Below, piece by piece: positions 1-6,338 of a DNA stretch of 9,891 nt (positions are counted from its first letter, which is position 1; each line of letters starts with the position of its first letter). The translations under genes were made by a program, and so were the position numbers. Origin of the DNA: an uncultured Gemmatimonadota bacterium (GTDB lineage Bacteria > Gemmatimonadota > Gemmatimonadetes > Gemmatimonadales > GWC2-71-9); assembly GCA_937961295.1 (NCBI GenBank), contig CALGOK010000131.1, forward strand, positions 1-9,891, written 5' to 3'. The notes under the pieces are model-generated. The model was not told where the DNA came from and did no database searches. It worked only from the letters and a program-made list of their open reading frames with translations.

Positions 1-960
1 CGCTTCACGCCGGCGCCCGTGCCCCCCGGGCCCGCGGGTCCCTCCCCCTTCGCCTGCTTCTCGGTGCGGCAGCAGGGCGTGCGGCTCGCGGAGTTCGGCG
101 AGATGGTCGGCGCCGGCGCGGTGGCGGTGAGCGATGACGGTCATCCCGTGATGTCCAGCCAGCTGATGCGCAATGCGCTGGAGTACGCCCGCACCTTCGG
201 CATCCCGGTGGCGGATCACTGCGAGGACATGCCGCTCGCGCGCGGCGGAGCGATGCACGAGGGGATCGTCTCCACCCGGCTCGGGCTCAAGGGGATTCCC
301 GCGGCCGCCGAGGAGATCCACGTCGCGCGCGACTGCATCCTCGCCGAGCTCACCGGCGGGCACGTGCACCTCTGCCACATGAGCACCCGCGGGTCGGTCG
401 TGCTGATCCGCCGCGCCAAGGAGAAGGGGTTGCCGGTCACCGCCGAGGCGGCGCCGCACCACTTCGCGCTCACCCACGAGCGGGTGGGCGACTACGACAC
501 CAACGCCAAGATGAACCCGCCGCTGCGCGAGGCGGAGGATCGGGATGCCATTCGCGAGGCGCTGGCGGACGGGACGATCGACTGCATTGCCACCGACCAC
601 GCGCCGCACCACTACGATGCCAAGGAGCGCGAGTTCGACGACGCTCCGAACGGCATCATCGGCCTCGAGACGGCGCTGTCGATCGGCCTGCAGCAGCTGG
701 TCCGCCCGGGGACGCTCACGCTGTCCGCGCTGATCGAGCGGATGAGCAGCGCGCCCGCGAGGCTCTGGCACCTGCCCGGGGGATCGCTGGTGCGCGGCAC
801 GCCGGCCGACGTGGTGGTGTTCGATCCGGAGGCGACCTGGACCGTCGACCCCGAGCGGATCCGCTCCCGCTCCCGCAACTCCCCGTGGCTCGGTGAGCAG
901 CTTCCCGGCGTGGTGCGGTGGACGATCGTCGGGGGACGGATCGTCCACGGGGAGGCCTGA
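1..960 (+). CDS. pyrC: Dihydroorotase, class I (PyrC), 5' partial
   Basis: Zinc amidohydrolase that interconverts carbamoyl-aspartate and dihydroorotate, the third step of de novo pyrimidine synthesis in the cytosol. The frame is open to base 1, so the N-terminal strand with the DxHxH metal site lies off the left edge; the GTG at 19 is not the start. Remaining family motifs appear in order: VSDDG, DHCED (metal His), CHMST (metal His), EAAPHHF, NPPLR (substrate binding) and TDHAPH, whose Asp (codon 595-597) is the expected catalytic residue. The C-terminal beta part (GTPADVVVFDP, VGGRIVHGEA) is complete, and all visible catalytic residues are present, so the enzyme looks functional. Roughly a quarter of a usual 420-430 residue protein is missing. 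pyrB often lies upstream in such operons but cannot be seen here. The first ~17 residues are unusually Pro/Gly-rich and match the family poorly, possibly because of poor sequence at the contig edge. Confidence 0.95.
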   Translation, partial: RFTPAPVPPGPAGPSPFACFSVRQQGVRLAEFGEMVGAGAVAVSDDGHPVMSSQLMRNALEYARTFGIPVADHCEDMPLARGGAMHEGIVSTRLGLKGIPAAAEEIHVARDCILAELTGGHVHLCHMSTRGSVVLIRRAKEKGLPVTAEAAPHHFALTHERVGDYDTNAKMNPPLREAEDRDAIREALADGTIDCIATDHAPHHYDAKEREFDDAPNGIIGLETALSIGLQQLVRPGTLTLSALIERMSSAPARLWHLPGGSLVRGTPADVVVFDPEATWTVDPERIRSRSRNSPWLGEQLPGVVRWTIVGGRIVHGEA

Positions 961-978
961 GGGGGCCGGATCCTGCGG

Positions 979-998
979 GCGCGCCGTTGACGGCGCGC
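979..998 (+). terminator. Hairpin just after pyrC, possible weak terminator
   Basis: A perfect 8-bp stem, GCGCGCCG/CGGCGCGC, with a TTGA loop begins 18 nt after the pyrC stop codon. No T-tract follows, so it is not a textbook intrinsic terminator. It could slow polymerase, protect the 3' end or act with Rho. Base composition this rich in GC makes chance hairpins common, hence the low confidence. Confidence 0.4.
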
Positions 999-1047
999 GA
1001 TGGCGGGATCGCGCACCCCGAGCGGTGCGCCTGCAGCGGCTCCGTCG

Positions 1048-1076
1048 TTCCGTCCTCCGTCCGCCGATACTACATT
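1048..1076 (+). promoter_or_regulatory. Candidate promoter for the zinc-ribbon gene (leaderless start)
   Basis: TACATT at 1071-1076 matches the -10 consensus at four of six positions, including the leading TA and final T. It is one of the few AT-rich patches between pyrC and the next gene. At 17 bp upstream there is only a weak -35 (TTCCGT, 1048-1053). The expected transcription start, about 1083, falls on the tandem ATGATG at 1081-1086. No purine-rich ribosome binding site precedes it. Together these suggest a leaderless mRNA. Confidence 0.4.
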
Positions 1077-1080
1077 GGCA

Positions 1081-2139
1081 ATGATGCCCGATACCCAGGA
1101 CCTGGCCGCCGTCGAGGCCCTGCTCGAGGAACGCAATGCCATCGCCGGATGGCTGGCGCGACTCGAGGAGCAGGGGAGCGATGTGCCTCAGGCCGTCCTC
1201 GATCGGGTGCGCCAGGACTATCGCAAGCGCCTTGACGGCCTGACCGATCAGCTTCGCCAGCACGCCAACACCATCGGCTCGCGCCTCGCGGATGACCGCA
1301 GCGAGGCCCAGGCGCTGATGGAGCGGGCGCGCCGGGCGCGCGAGTCGCTGGCCGAGGTCGAGCTGCGCCACGGCGTCGGGGAGTACGACGACGAGCGATT
1401 CGAGAGCGAGCGCCAGCGCCACGTCGACGAGCTCGCTGACCTGGAGGAATCGATCGGCGAGGTGGCTGACCGCATCACCAAGCTGGAAGAGGTGCACGCC
1501 TCGGTCACCGCGCCCGCGGAGCCTGGTGGAGCTGGTGCAGTGGCGCCGGTCCTCCCTGAGGAGCCCGAGACGGTGCCCGCCGAGCCGGAACCGTGGCCCG
1601 AGGAGGCCCCTCCCGAGCCGCAGCCCGCCGCCCAGGAGGAACCGACTGCCTCGGCCGGGCCGGACGCGGTCGAGCCGGTGGATGACGACGAGGCCGACGA
1701 CCTGCTCTCGATCTTCGATCGGGCGGAGGAGGACGACGACGAGGAGCCGGCCGGGGATGCCGGGGACCCCTCGCGCACGGGGGCGACGCCCAGCTTCGGG
1801 CCGCTCTCGTTCACGCCGAGCGGCAACGAGCCGCCCCGGCCGGAACGCCCGGTGGTGCCGCCGTCCGCGCCGCCACTCGGATTCCCGCCGCAGGACCAGA
1901 AGCCCCGGTTCATGCGCTCGCGCGACGAGAGTGGTGCCGCCGAGGCGAAGGGGCCCGCCGCCACCCGGTCGGAGACCATCCGGGTGGTGCATGACCCCGA
2001 CCCGATCCTCCCCGAGGTCCCCACCGACACGAGCGGTGAGCTGATCGCCCGCACGCTGCGCTGCGGCGAGTGCGGCGCGATGAACCGGCCGCTCGAGTGG
2101 TACTGCGAGAAGTGCGGGGCCGAGCTCACGGCGGTGTGA
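1081..2139 (+). CDS. Uncharacterised coiled-coil, acidic-linker, zinc-ribbon protein
   Basis: I do not recognise a named family. The 352-residue product has three parts. Residues ~8-140 are highly charged with heptad-like Leu/Ala spacing and predicted to be a coiled coil. Residues ~144-325 are a low-complexity Pro/Glu/Ala linker containing a very acidic patch (DDDEADDLLSIFDRAEEDDDEE, from about residue 201). Residues 328-345 form a zinc ribbon, CGEC-x10-CEKC, with Cys codons at 2062, 2071, 2104 and 2113. There is no signal peptide or membrane segment, so it is probably cytosolic. A tandem ATGATG opens the gene; 1081 is given, but 1084 is equally possible and fits a leaderless transcript better. 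An in-frame ATG at 1000 is rejected because it would add non-conserved sequence across the promoter. The architecture suggests an oligomeric scaffold or adaptor binding protein or nucleic acid through the ribbon; that is inference. Its reading frame is clearly real, running into a strong terminator. Confidence 0.82.
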   Translation: MMPDTQDLAAVEALLEERNAIAGWLARLEEQGSDVPQAVLDRVRQDYRKRLDGLTDQLRQHANTIGSRLADDRSEAQALMERARRARESLAEVELRHGVGEYDDERFESERQRHVDELADLEESIGEVADRITKLEEVHASVTAPAEPGGAGAVAPVLPEEPETVPAEPEPWPEEAPPEPQPAAQEEPTASAGPDAVEPVDDDEADDLLSIFDRAEEDDDEEPAGDAGDPSRTGATPSFGPLSFTPSGNEPPRPERPVVPPSAPPLGFPPQDQKPRFMRSRDESGAAEAKGPAATRSETIRVVHDPDPILPEVPTDTSGELIARTLRCGECGAMNRPLEWYCEKCGAELTAV

Positions 2140-2162
2140 GCCTCACTCCCCCCGAAACGACG

Positions 2163-2192
2163 ACCGCCCGCCGGGAGCTCCCGGCGGGCGGT
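2163..2192. terminator. Bidirectional intrinsic-type terminator, perfect 30-nt palindrome
   Basis: ACCGCCCGCCGGGAG is followed directly by its exact reverse complement, giving a stem of up to 15 bp, almost all G:C. It lies between the convergent stops of the zinc-ribbon gene (2139) and rpsT (2217). A short TTT follows on the plus strand. On the minus strand the downstream sequence is CGTCGTTTCG, with three T a few bases out. The position, symmetry and strength fit a shared terminator for both genes, although the U-tracts are short. Confidence 0.8.
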
Positions 2193-2201
2193 TTGGCGTA
2201 C

Positions 2202-2226
2202 GGACGCCTGATGCGCTCAGGCGTCC
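2202..2226 (-). other. Hairpin spanning the rpsT stop codon
   Basis: GGACGCCTGA (2202-2211) and TCAGGCGTCC (2217-2226) form a perfect 10-bp stem around a 5-nt loop. On the minus strand the first arm contains the last codons of rpsT and its TGA stop. It lies 9 nt from the larger palindrome at 2163-2192, giving two tandem hairpins at the 3' end of the rpsT mRNA. It has no T-tract, so mRNA 3'-end protection or help to the main terminator is more likely than termination on its own. Confidence 0.55.
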
Positions 2227-2474
2227 CTGGCAGCCACCATCTTGGCGAGCCGGCTCTTGGTCCGGGCGGCGGCATTGCGGTGCACGAGGTTCTTCCGGCC
2301 GGCGCGGTCGACCAGCGCGGTGGCCTCCTTCAGCGCGGCCTCGGCCTCGGCCTTGGTCCCGGCGGCGCGAACCTTCTTGACCGCGGTGCGGAGCTCGCTC
2401 CGCTGCGCCTTGTTGCGGGCCGTGCGGACCTTGGTCTGACGCTGACGCTTCTTGGCGGACTTGATGCGCGGCAC
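2217..2474 (-). CDS. rpsT: 30S ribosomal protein S20
   Basis: Primary 16S rRNA-binding protein of the small subunit, a three-helix bundle needed for 30S assembly. The 85-residue product has the typical size and composition: the start MPRIKSAKKRQRQ, the motif TARNKAQRSELRTAVKKV, and a C-terminal NAAARTKSRLAKMV that matches the conserved S20 end. It is very rich in Lys and Arg. The start is GTG at 2474-2472, supported by AGGA six bases upstream on the minus strand (mRNA ...AGGATGTCGA-GTG). An ATG seven bases further upstream is out of frame and overlaps the spacer. The gene is monocistronic, with its own promoter at 2537-2565 and hairpins downstream. It converges on the zinc-ribbon gene and diverges from the protease-scp operon. 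S20 is autoregulated in E. coli; whether the GTG start and leader hairpin serve this here is unknown. Confidence 0.97.
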   Translation of the reverse strand: MPRIKSAKKRQRQTKVRTARNKAQRSELRTAVKKVRAAGTKAEAEAALKEATALVDRAGRKNLVHRNAAARTKSRLAKMVAARDA

Positions 2475-2504
2475 TCGACATCCTCTGCTGTGAACCGGGG
2501 CCGT

Positions 2505-2521
2505 GCTCCCCCCATGGGAGC
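2505..2521 (-). other. Small hairpin in the rpsT mRNA leader
   Basis: GCTCCC (2505-2510) and GGGAGC (2516-2521) form a 6-bp stem with a 5-nt loop in the presumed 5' leader of rpsT, about 30 nt before the GTG start. It might affect leader stability or translational control of S20. A stem of this size can occur by chance at this base composition. Confidence 0.35.
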
Positions 2522-2536
2522 CACGACTAGCCCGTA

Positions 2537-2565
2537 AACCTAGCCACCGGGGGGCTTTCGGACAA
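2537..2565 (-). promoter_or_regulatory. Predicted sigma70-type promoter of rpsT
   Basis: On the minus strand TTGTCC (2565-2560) is followed after exactly 17 bp by TAGGTT (2542-2537). The -35 matches consensus at four of six positions, and the -10 keeps the TA...T pattern. Transcription would start near 2530 and give a leader of about 55 nt before the GTG at 2474. Location and spacing are both right for a housekeeping promoter of rpsT. Confidence 0.6.
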
Positions 2566-2585
2566 GTCGCCGGGGTCCTCCTGCT

Positions 2586-2614
2586 TTGACCGCATCGCCC
2601 CGCCTCCTTACCTT
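2586..2614 (+). promoter_or_regulatory. Predicted sigma70-type promoter of the protease-scp-bat operon
   Basis: TTGACC (2586-2591, five of six -35 matches) is followed after exactly 17 bp by TACCTT (2609-2614), which keeps TA...T of the -10. The start would be near 2621, leaving a short leader of about 26 nt that contains the ribosome binding site GAGGA at 2635-2639. It lies back to back with the rpsT promoter; the two -35 boxes are 20 bp apart. Confidence 0.62.
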
Positions 2615-2634
2615 GCCGCCTTGCCCCGGCCCCC

Positions 2635-2639
2635 GAGGA
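2635..2639 (+). promoter_or_regulatory. Ribosome binding site that decides a CTG start
   Basis: GAGGA lies 7 nt before the CTG at 2647. No comparable site precedes the first in-frame ATG at 2677. This site is the main reason to extend the protease upstream to a non-standard initiator. Confidence 0.6.
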
Positions 2640-2646
2640 TTCTGCC

Positions 2647-3339
2647 CTGCTCAGCGACTTCCTGCTCGCCCTCCCGATGCTGCTGTTCGCCCTGGTGGCC
2701 CACGAGGTGGCCCATGGGTGGACGGCGCTCCGTCAGGGCGACGACACCGCCTACAAGCTCGGCCGGATCACCCTCAACCCGCTGCCCCACATCGACCCGA
2801 TCCTCACCGTGGCGCTGCCGGCGATGCTCTGGTTCCTGAGCAACGGGGCGTTCACGTTCGGCGGGGCCAAGCCGGTGCCGGTGGTCACCCGGAACTTCCG
2901 GAACTATGTCCGGGGGGACCTGATCGTCTCGTCGGCCGGCGTGATCACCAATTTCATCCTGGCGATCGTCTGCACGATCCTGTTCATCGTCGCCGGGCTG
3001 GTCCACCAGCTGAGTGGCGGGGCGGGGACCACCACCATCGACACTGCCCAGCGGATGCTCACCTGGGGGATCTTCCTCAACCTGCTCCTGGGCACCTTCA
3101 ACCTGATCCCGATCCCGCCGCTCGATGGTTCGCGGCTGCTCTACCACGCGCTGCCCCCGGCATGGGGCGCCCGCTATCGCCAGCTCGACCGGTTCGGGTT
3201 CCTGATCCTGATCGGCGTGATCTGGCTCCTCCCCGGCGTGCTCCAGCGGCTGCTGGCCCCGGCGCGCTGGGCGCTGCTGCACCTCATGGACCTGGCGCTC
3301 CCCTTCGCGGCGGGGCTCGGCTGGAACATCTTTCGGTGA
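2647..3339 (+). CDS. Site-2-type membrane metalloprotease (peptidase M50), CTG start
   Basis: Intramembrane zinc protease of the S2P/M50 family, short form without PDZ or CBS domains. From the CTG at 2647 it has 230 residues. HEVAH (residues 19-23) is the HExxH zinc and catalytic motif inside the first membrane helix, and NLIPIPPLDG (about 152-161) carries the third zinc ligand, Asp160. Other family marks are LGRITLNPLPHIDP and GAKPVPV. About four to five hydrophobic segments are visible, including 5-18, ~94-120, ~138-150 and ~180-197. Starting at ATG 2677 would remove ten residues of the first helix and has no ribosome binding site, whereas CTG 2647 follows GAGGA. No ATG, GTG or TTG exists in frame between the stop at 2587 and 2677. 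Short S2P genes next to scpA-scpB are common in bacteria; the substrate is unknown. The stop overlaps the scpA start as TGATG. Confidence 0.9.
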   Translation: MLSDFLLALPMLLFALVAHEVAHGWTALRQGDDTAYKLGRITLNPLPHIDPILTVALPAMLWFLSNGAFTFGGAKPVPVVTRNFRNYVRGDLIVSSAGVITNFILAIVCTILFIVAGLVHQLSGGAGTTTIDTAQRMLTWGIFLNLLLGTFNLIPIPPLDGSRLLYHALPPAWGARYRQLDRFGFLILIGVIWLLPGVLQRLLAPARWALLHLMDLALPFAAGLGWNIFR

Positions 3340-4100
3340 TGACCACCGCGCTTCCGGTCCCCGCGGCGGGCGCCGCCGCCCCCGTCCCGGGGTTCGTCGT
3401 CGATCTCGACGGGTTCAACGGCCCGCTCGATCTCCTCCTGCACCTGGTGCGCGAGGACCAGATCGACATCGCCGACATCCCGATCGCCCGGATCGCCGAC
3501 CAGTTCCTGGCCGCGATCCATGCGCTGGGACTCAACCAGGCGGCCGACTACCTGGAGATGGCGGGGCGACTGGTCCGGCTCAAGGCGCAGATGCTGCTGC
3601 CGCGGCACGACGAGGAAGGGTGGGAGGATCCCCGGGCCGAGCTGGTGAGGCGGTTGCTCGAATACCAGCAGATCAAGGAGATCGCGCTCTGGCTGGGGCG
3701 GGCCGCGGAGCGGCGGGCCGAGCGCCATGCCCGCGGCTGGCTGCCGCCGCCGCCCGATGCGCCGCCGCCTCCGCCGATGACCGTCGACCTCGCCGACCTG
3801 CTGGTGGCGGTGGAGCGGGTGATCCTCAACATCCCGTCGCCGGTGCTCCATCGCGTGGTGCCGCGCCCGCTCGATGTCGAGGGCGCCACGGTGCGGCTCG
3901 AGAACCTGCTGGCCGATCGCGAATCCTTCGACTGGCGCGAGGCGCTCGGAAACTCGCCCTCGCTGGTCGACGTCCTGTCCACACTCCTGGCGCTGCTGGA
4001 GCTGGCGCGGCGCGGCCTCTGCCGCGTCGTCCAGGCTGAACCGTTCGCGCCCCTGGTGATTGCCCGTGAATCCGTTGCCCCAGCTGTCGCAGCTGATTGA
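3339..4100 (+). CDS. scpA: Segregation and condensation protein A (kleisin)
   Basis: Kleisin subunit of the SMC-ScpAB condensin, which bridges the SMC heads and helps compact and segregate the replicated chromosome. The product has 253 residues, the usual size. The N-terminal SMC-neck binding domain shows the hallmark FNGPLDLLLHLVREDQIDI (about 26-44), then IPIARIADQFL and YLEMAGRLVRLKAQMLLP. A proline-rich hinge (about 136-147) leads to the ScpB-binding middle region and a C-terminal winged helix (FDWREALGNSPSLVDVLSTLLALLELARRGLC) that contacts the SMC head. The first ~18 residues are an Ala/Pro-rich extension before the conserved FVVDLDGF. The ATG at 3339 shares its A with the protease stop (TGATG) and has no ribosome binding site of its own, pointing to translational coupling. 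It overlaps scpB by 35 nt. The smc gene is not in this window. Confidence 0.95.
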   Translation: MTTALPVPAAGAAAPVPGFVVDLDGFNGPLDLLLHLVREDQIDIADIPIARIADQFLAAIHALGLNQAADYLEMAGRLVRLKAQMLLPRHDEEGWEDPRAELVRRLLEYQQIKEIALWLGRAAERRAERHARGWLPPPPDAPPPPPMTVDLADLLVAVERVILNIPSPVLHRVVPRPLDVEGATVRLENLLADRESFDWREALGNSPSLVDVLSTLLALLELARRGLCRVVQAEPFAPLVIARESVAPAVAAD

Positions 4101-4659
4101 GGCGGCGCTCTTCGCCGCCAACCGCCCGCTGACGCTCGAGGAGCTCGGCGCGCTCGACCCCGACGCCGGGGAGGCAGAGGTGCGCACGGCGATCGAGTCG
4201 CTGCGCGAGCACTACGACTTCGACGGTCACGCCGTCGAGGTGGTGGAACTGGCCGGCGGGTGGCAGATCCTCACGCGCGCGGCCTACGCCGCGGCGGTGG
4301 AGCGCGCCCGCGCGGCGCAGCGCACCCCGCGTCTCTCGCCCGCCACGCTCGAGTCGCTGGCGACGATCGCCTATCGCCAGCCGGTGGGTCGCGCCGAGAT
4401 CGAGGAGATCCGCGGCGTCAACTGCGGCGGCGTGCTGCGCACGCTGCAGGAGCGCGGCCTGATAGAGGCGGTCGGCCGGATCGAGGGACTCGGCCGTCCG
4501 CTCCTCTACGGCACCACACCGCTCTTCCTCGAGCTGCTCGGGCTCCGCGACCTCGCCGACCTGCCGCGTGCGGAGGAGCTCACCATCGCGCTCCAGCCGC
4601 ACGTGCCGGAGACCTCGGACGACGACGACGGCGCGCTGGCCTCGGTGACCGAGGGCTGA
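4066..4659 (+). CDS. scpB: Segregation and condensation protein B
   Basis: Winged-helix dimer that binds the middle of ScpA in the SMC-ScpAB complex. The 197-residue product shows both family blocks: LIEAALFAANRPLTLEEL at the N-terminus (first winged helix) and LATIAYRQPVGRAEIEEIRG followed by GVLRTLQERGLIEAVGR and GRPLLYGTT in the second. The acidic tail (TSDDDDGALASVTEG) is typical. I chose GTG at 4066 because GGTGAT lies 5 nt upstream and it places the conserved LIEAALF near the N-terminus. A TTG at 4060 in the same frame is possible but has no ribosome binding site. The gene starts 35 nt inside scpA, and its stop overlaps the next start as TGATG, so all three products are probably made together. 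Confidence 0.95.
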   Translation: MNPLPQLSQLIEAALFAANRPLTLEELGALDPDAGEAEVRTAIESLREHYDFDGHAVEVVELAGGWQILTRAAYAAAVERARAAQRTPRLSPATLESLATIAYRQPVGRAEIEEIRGVNCGGVLRTLQERGLIEAVGRIEGLGRPLLYGTTPLFLELLGLRDLADLPRAEELTIALQPHVPETSDDDDGALASVTEG

Positions 4660-5393
4660 TGCCGGCGATGCGGCTGCAGCGCTTCCTCGCGCGCGCCGGC
4701 GTGGCGTCGCGGCGCAAGGCCGAGGAGCTGATCCGGGCCGGCAGCGTGCGCGTCAACGGGCGCGTGGCCGAGCTCGGCAGCTCGGTCGATCCCGCGCGCG
4801 ACAAGGTGACGGTCAAGGGCCGCGCGGTGCGCCTGGCGGAGCGGCGCTGGCTCGCGCTCCACAAGCCGATCGGCGTGGTCACCACGGCGTCCGACGAGAA
4901 GGGGCGCCCCACCGTGTTCGACCTCCTCCCCGACCACCGCGGCCTCTCCTACGTCGGTCGCCTCGATGCCGGCACCACCGGGCTGCTCCTCCTGACCACC
5001 GACGGCGACGCGCTCCACCGCCTCACCCATCCCCGCTGGAAGGTGCCCCGTCGCTACCTCGGCCTCGTCAACGGCTTCGACGCGGCGACGCTCGGCCGCA
5101 AGGTGAAGGAACGCATCATGATCGACGGTCGGCCGGTGCAGCCGGTGCGTGCCTCGACCAAGCCCGGACGTGACGGGCGCTGCCTGCTCGACGTCACCCT
5201 CACCGAGGGCCGCCACCGGATCGTCCGCCGCTGGGTGGAGGAGATGGGCGGCGAGGTCGAGCGGCTGGCCCGGATCGAGTACGGCCCCGTGAAGCTCGGC
5301 GACCTCAAGCCGGGCGAATGGCGCCCGCTCACTCCGGCCGAGGAGCGCGGTCTCTACCGTGCCGTCGGCATGAACGCTGGAGACGACGCGTGA
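4659..5393 (+). CDS. rluB: rRNA pseudouridine synthase, RsuA/RluB family
   Basis: Isomerises a specific uridine in rRNA to pseudouridine; the scpB-linked members are usually the RluB type acting on 23S rRNA near U2605 (E. coli numbering). The 244-residue product has an N-terminal S4 RNA-binding domain (RLQRFLARAGVASRRKAEEL...GSVRVNGRVAELG, about 5-60) and the catalytic motif GRLDAGTTGLLLLTTDG with Asp103 (codon 4965-4967). ALHKPIGVVTT and the closing block GRHRIVRRWVEEMGG also fit. The usual family form there is GRNRQVRRM; here Asn and Gln are His and Ile, a modest departure. An ATG at 4668 (MRLQRF) is an alternative start, but 4659 overlaps the scpB stop and has GAGGG just upstream. I cannot exclude RluE/RluF-like or RsuA specificity from sequence alone. 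It overlaps moxR by four bases (GTGA). Confidence 0.92.
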   Translation: MPAMRLQRFLARAGVASRRKAEELIRAGSVRVNGRVAELGSSVDPARDKVTVKGRAVRLAERRWLALHKPIGVVTTASDEKGRPTVFDLLPDHRGLSYVGRLDAGTTGLLLLTTDGDALHRLTHPRWKVPRRYLGLVNGFDAATLGRKVKERIMIDGRPVQPVRASTKPGRDGRCLLDVTLTEGRHRIVRRWVEEMGGEVERLARIEYGPVKLGDLKPGEWRPLTPAEERGLYRAVGMNAGDDA

Positions 5394-6337
5394 CCTTCCC
5401 GGTGCAGCAGGTCCTCGCCGAAGTGCGCAAGCGGGTCGTCGGCCAGGACATCATGGTCGAGCGCCTGCTGATCGGACTGCTCACCGGCGGGCACGTGCTG
5501 CTCGAGGGCGTTCCGGGCCTCGCCAAGACGCTCACCGTGCGCACCCTCGCCGACGTGCTGCGCGCCTCGTTCTCGCGGATCCAGTTCACGCCCGACCTGC
5601 TGCCGGCCGACGTGGTCGGCACGATGATCTTCGACACCACGCACAACGCCTTCACGCCGCGGCAGGGCCCGATCTTCGCACAGATCGTCCTGGCCGACGA
5701 GGTGAATCGCGCCCCCGCCAAGGTGCAGTCGGCGCTGCTCGAGGCGATGCAGGAGCGGCAGGTCACCATCGGCGGCGAGACGTTCGCGCTGCCGCGCCCG
5801 TTCCTGGTGCTCGCCACCCAGAACCCGATCGAGAGCGAGGGCACCTATCCGCTCCCCGAGGCGCAGCTCGACCGGTTCCTGCTCAAGGTCCGCGTCGGCT
5901 ACCCCACGCGCACCGAGGAGCGCGAGGTGCTGGAGCGGATGAGCGTCAGCGCGGAGATTCCCGTGGAGCGTGCCGCCGAGCCGGCGCAGGTGCTCGCCGC
6001 GCGCGATCAGATCGAGCAGCTGCACCTGTACCCGCGACTGGCCGACTACATCGTCGACCTGGTGCGCGCGACCCGCGAACCCGCCAAGGTGGGACTCGGT
6101 GCGCTCGAGCCGATGATTGCCTACGGCGCCTCGCCCCGCGCCTCGATCGCGCTGGCCCAGACGGCGCGCGCCCACGCCTTCCTCAAGGGACGCGACTTCG
6201 TCGGGCCCGAGGACGTGCAGTCGCTCGCGGCCGACGTGCTGCGCCACCGGATCGTGCTCACCTTCGACGCCGAGGCCGAGGGGCTCGATCCGGACGGGGT
6301 CGTCCGCCAGGTGCTGGCCGCGGTGCCGGTGCCGTGA
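5390..6337 (+). CDS. MoxR-family AAA+ ATPase
   Basis: AAA+ ATPase of the MoxR group, thought to act as a chaperone that remodels or activates partner vWA-domain proteins. The 315-residue length is standard. Walker A is GVPGLAKT (residues 40-47, Lys46), Walker B is IVLADEVNRAP with Asp103/Glu104, sensor 1 is TQNPIESEGTYPLPEAQLDRF with Asn145, and the sensor 2 region GASPRASIAL lies in the C-terminal lid. All key ATPase residues are present, so it should be active. The GTG start at 5390 has GGAGA six bases upstream and overlaps the pseudouridine synthase stop by four bases. The ATG-initiated longer frame from 5318 would run 76 nt inside the previous gene and is rejected. It opens the MoxR-DUF58-vWA module and is the energy-using member of it. 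Confidence 0.95.
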   Translation: MTFPVQQVLAEVRKRVVGQDIMVERLLIGLLTGGHVLLEGVPGLAKTLTVRTLADVLRASFSRIQFTPDLLPADVVGTMIFDTTHNAFTPRQGPIFAQIVLADEVNRAPAKVQSALLEAMQERQVTIGGETFALPRPFLVLATQNPIESEGTYPLPEAQLDRFLLKVRVGYPTRTEEREVLERMSVSAEIPVERAAEPAQVLAARDQIEQLHLYPRLADYIVDLVRATREPAKVGLGALEPMIAYGASPRASIALAQTARAHAFLKGRDFVGPEDVQSLAADVLRHRIVLTFDAEAEGLDPDGVVRQVLAAVPVP

Positions 6338-6338
6338 C

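Noticed and set aside
987..992. TTGACG resembling a -35 box after pyrC
   Set aside because: It is mostly the loop of the hairpin at 979-998, and no -10-like sequence is found 16-18 bp downstream.
2143..2481. Minus-strand frame starting with an ATG just upstream of rpsT
   Set aside because: It overlaps rpsT in another frame, has low-complexity Arg/Gly/Ala-rich translation, and the ribosome binding site is spaced for the S20 GTG, not for this ATG.
2608..3282. Long minus-strand frame opposite the protease
   Set aside because: It is an antisense shadow of a GC-rich gene, full of Arg/Gln/Glu/Gly with no recognisable motif, and the plus strand has clear S2P motifs.
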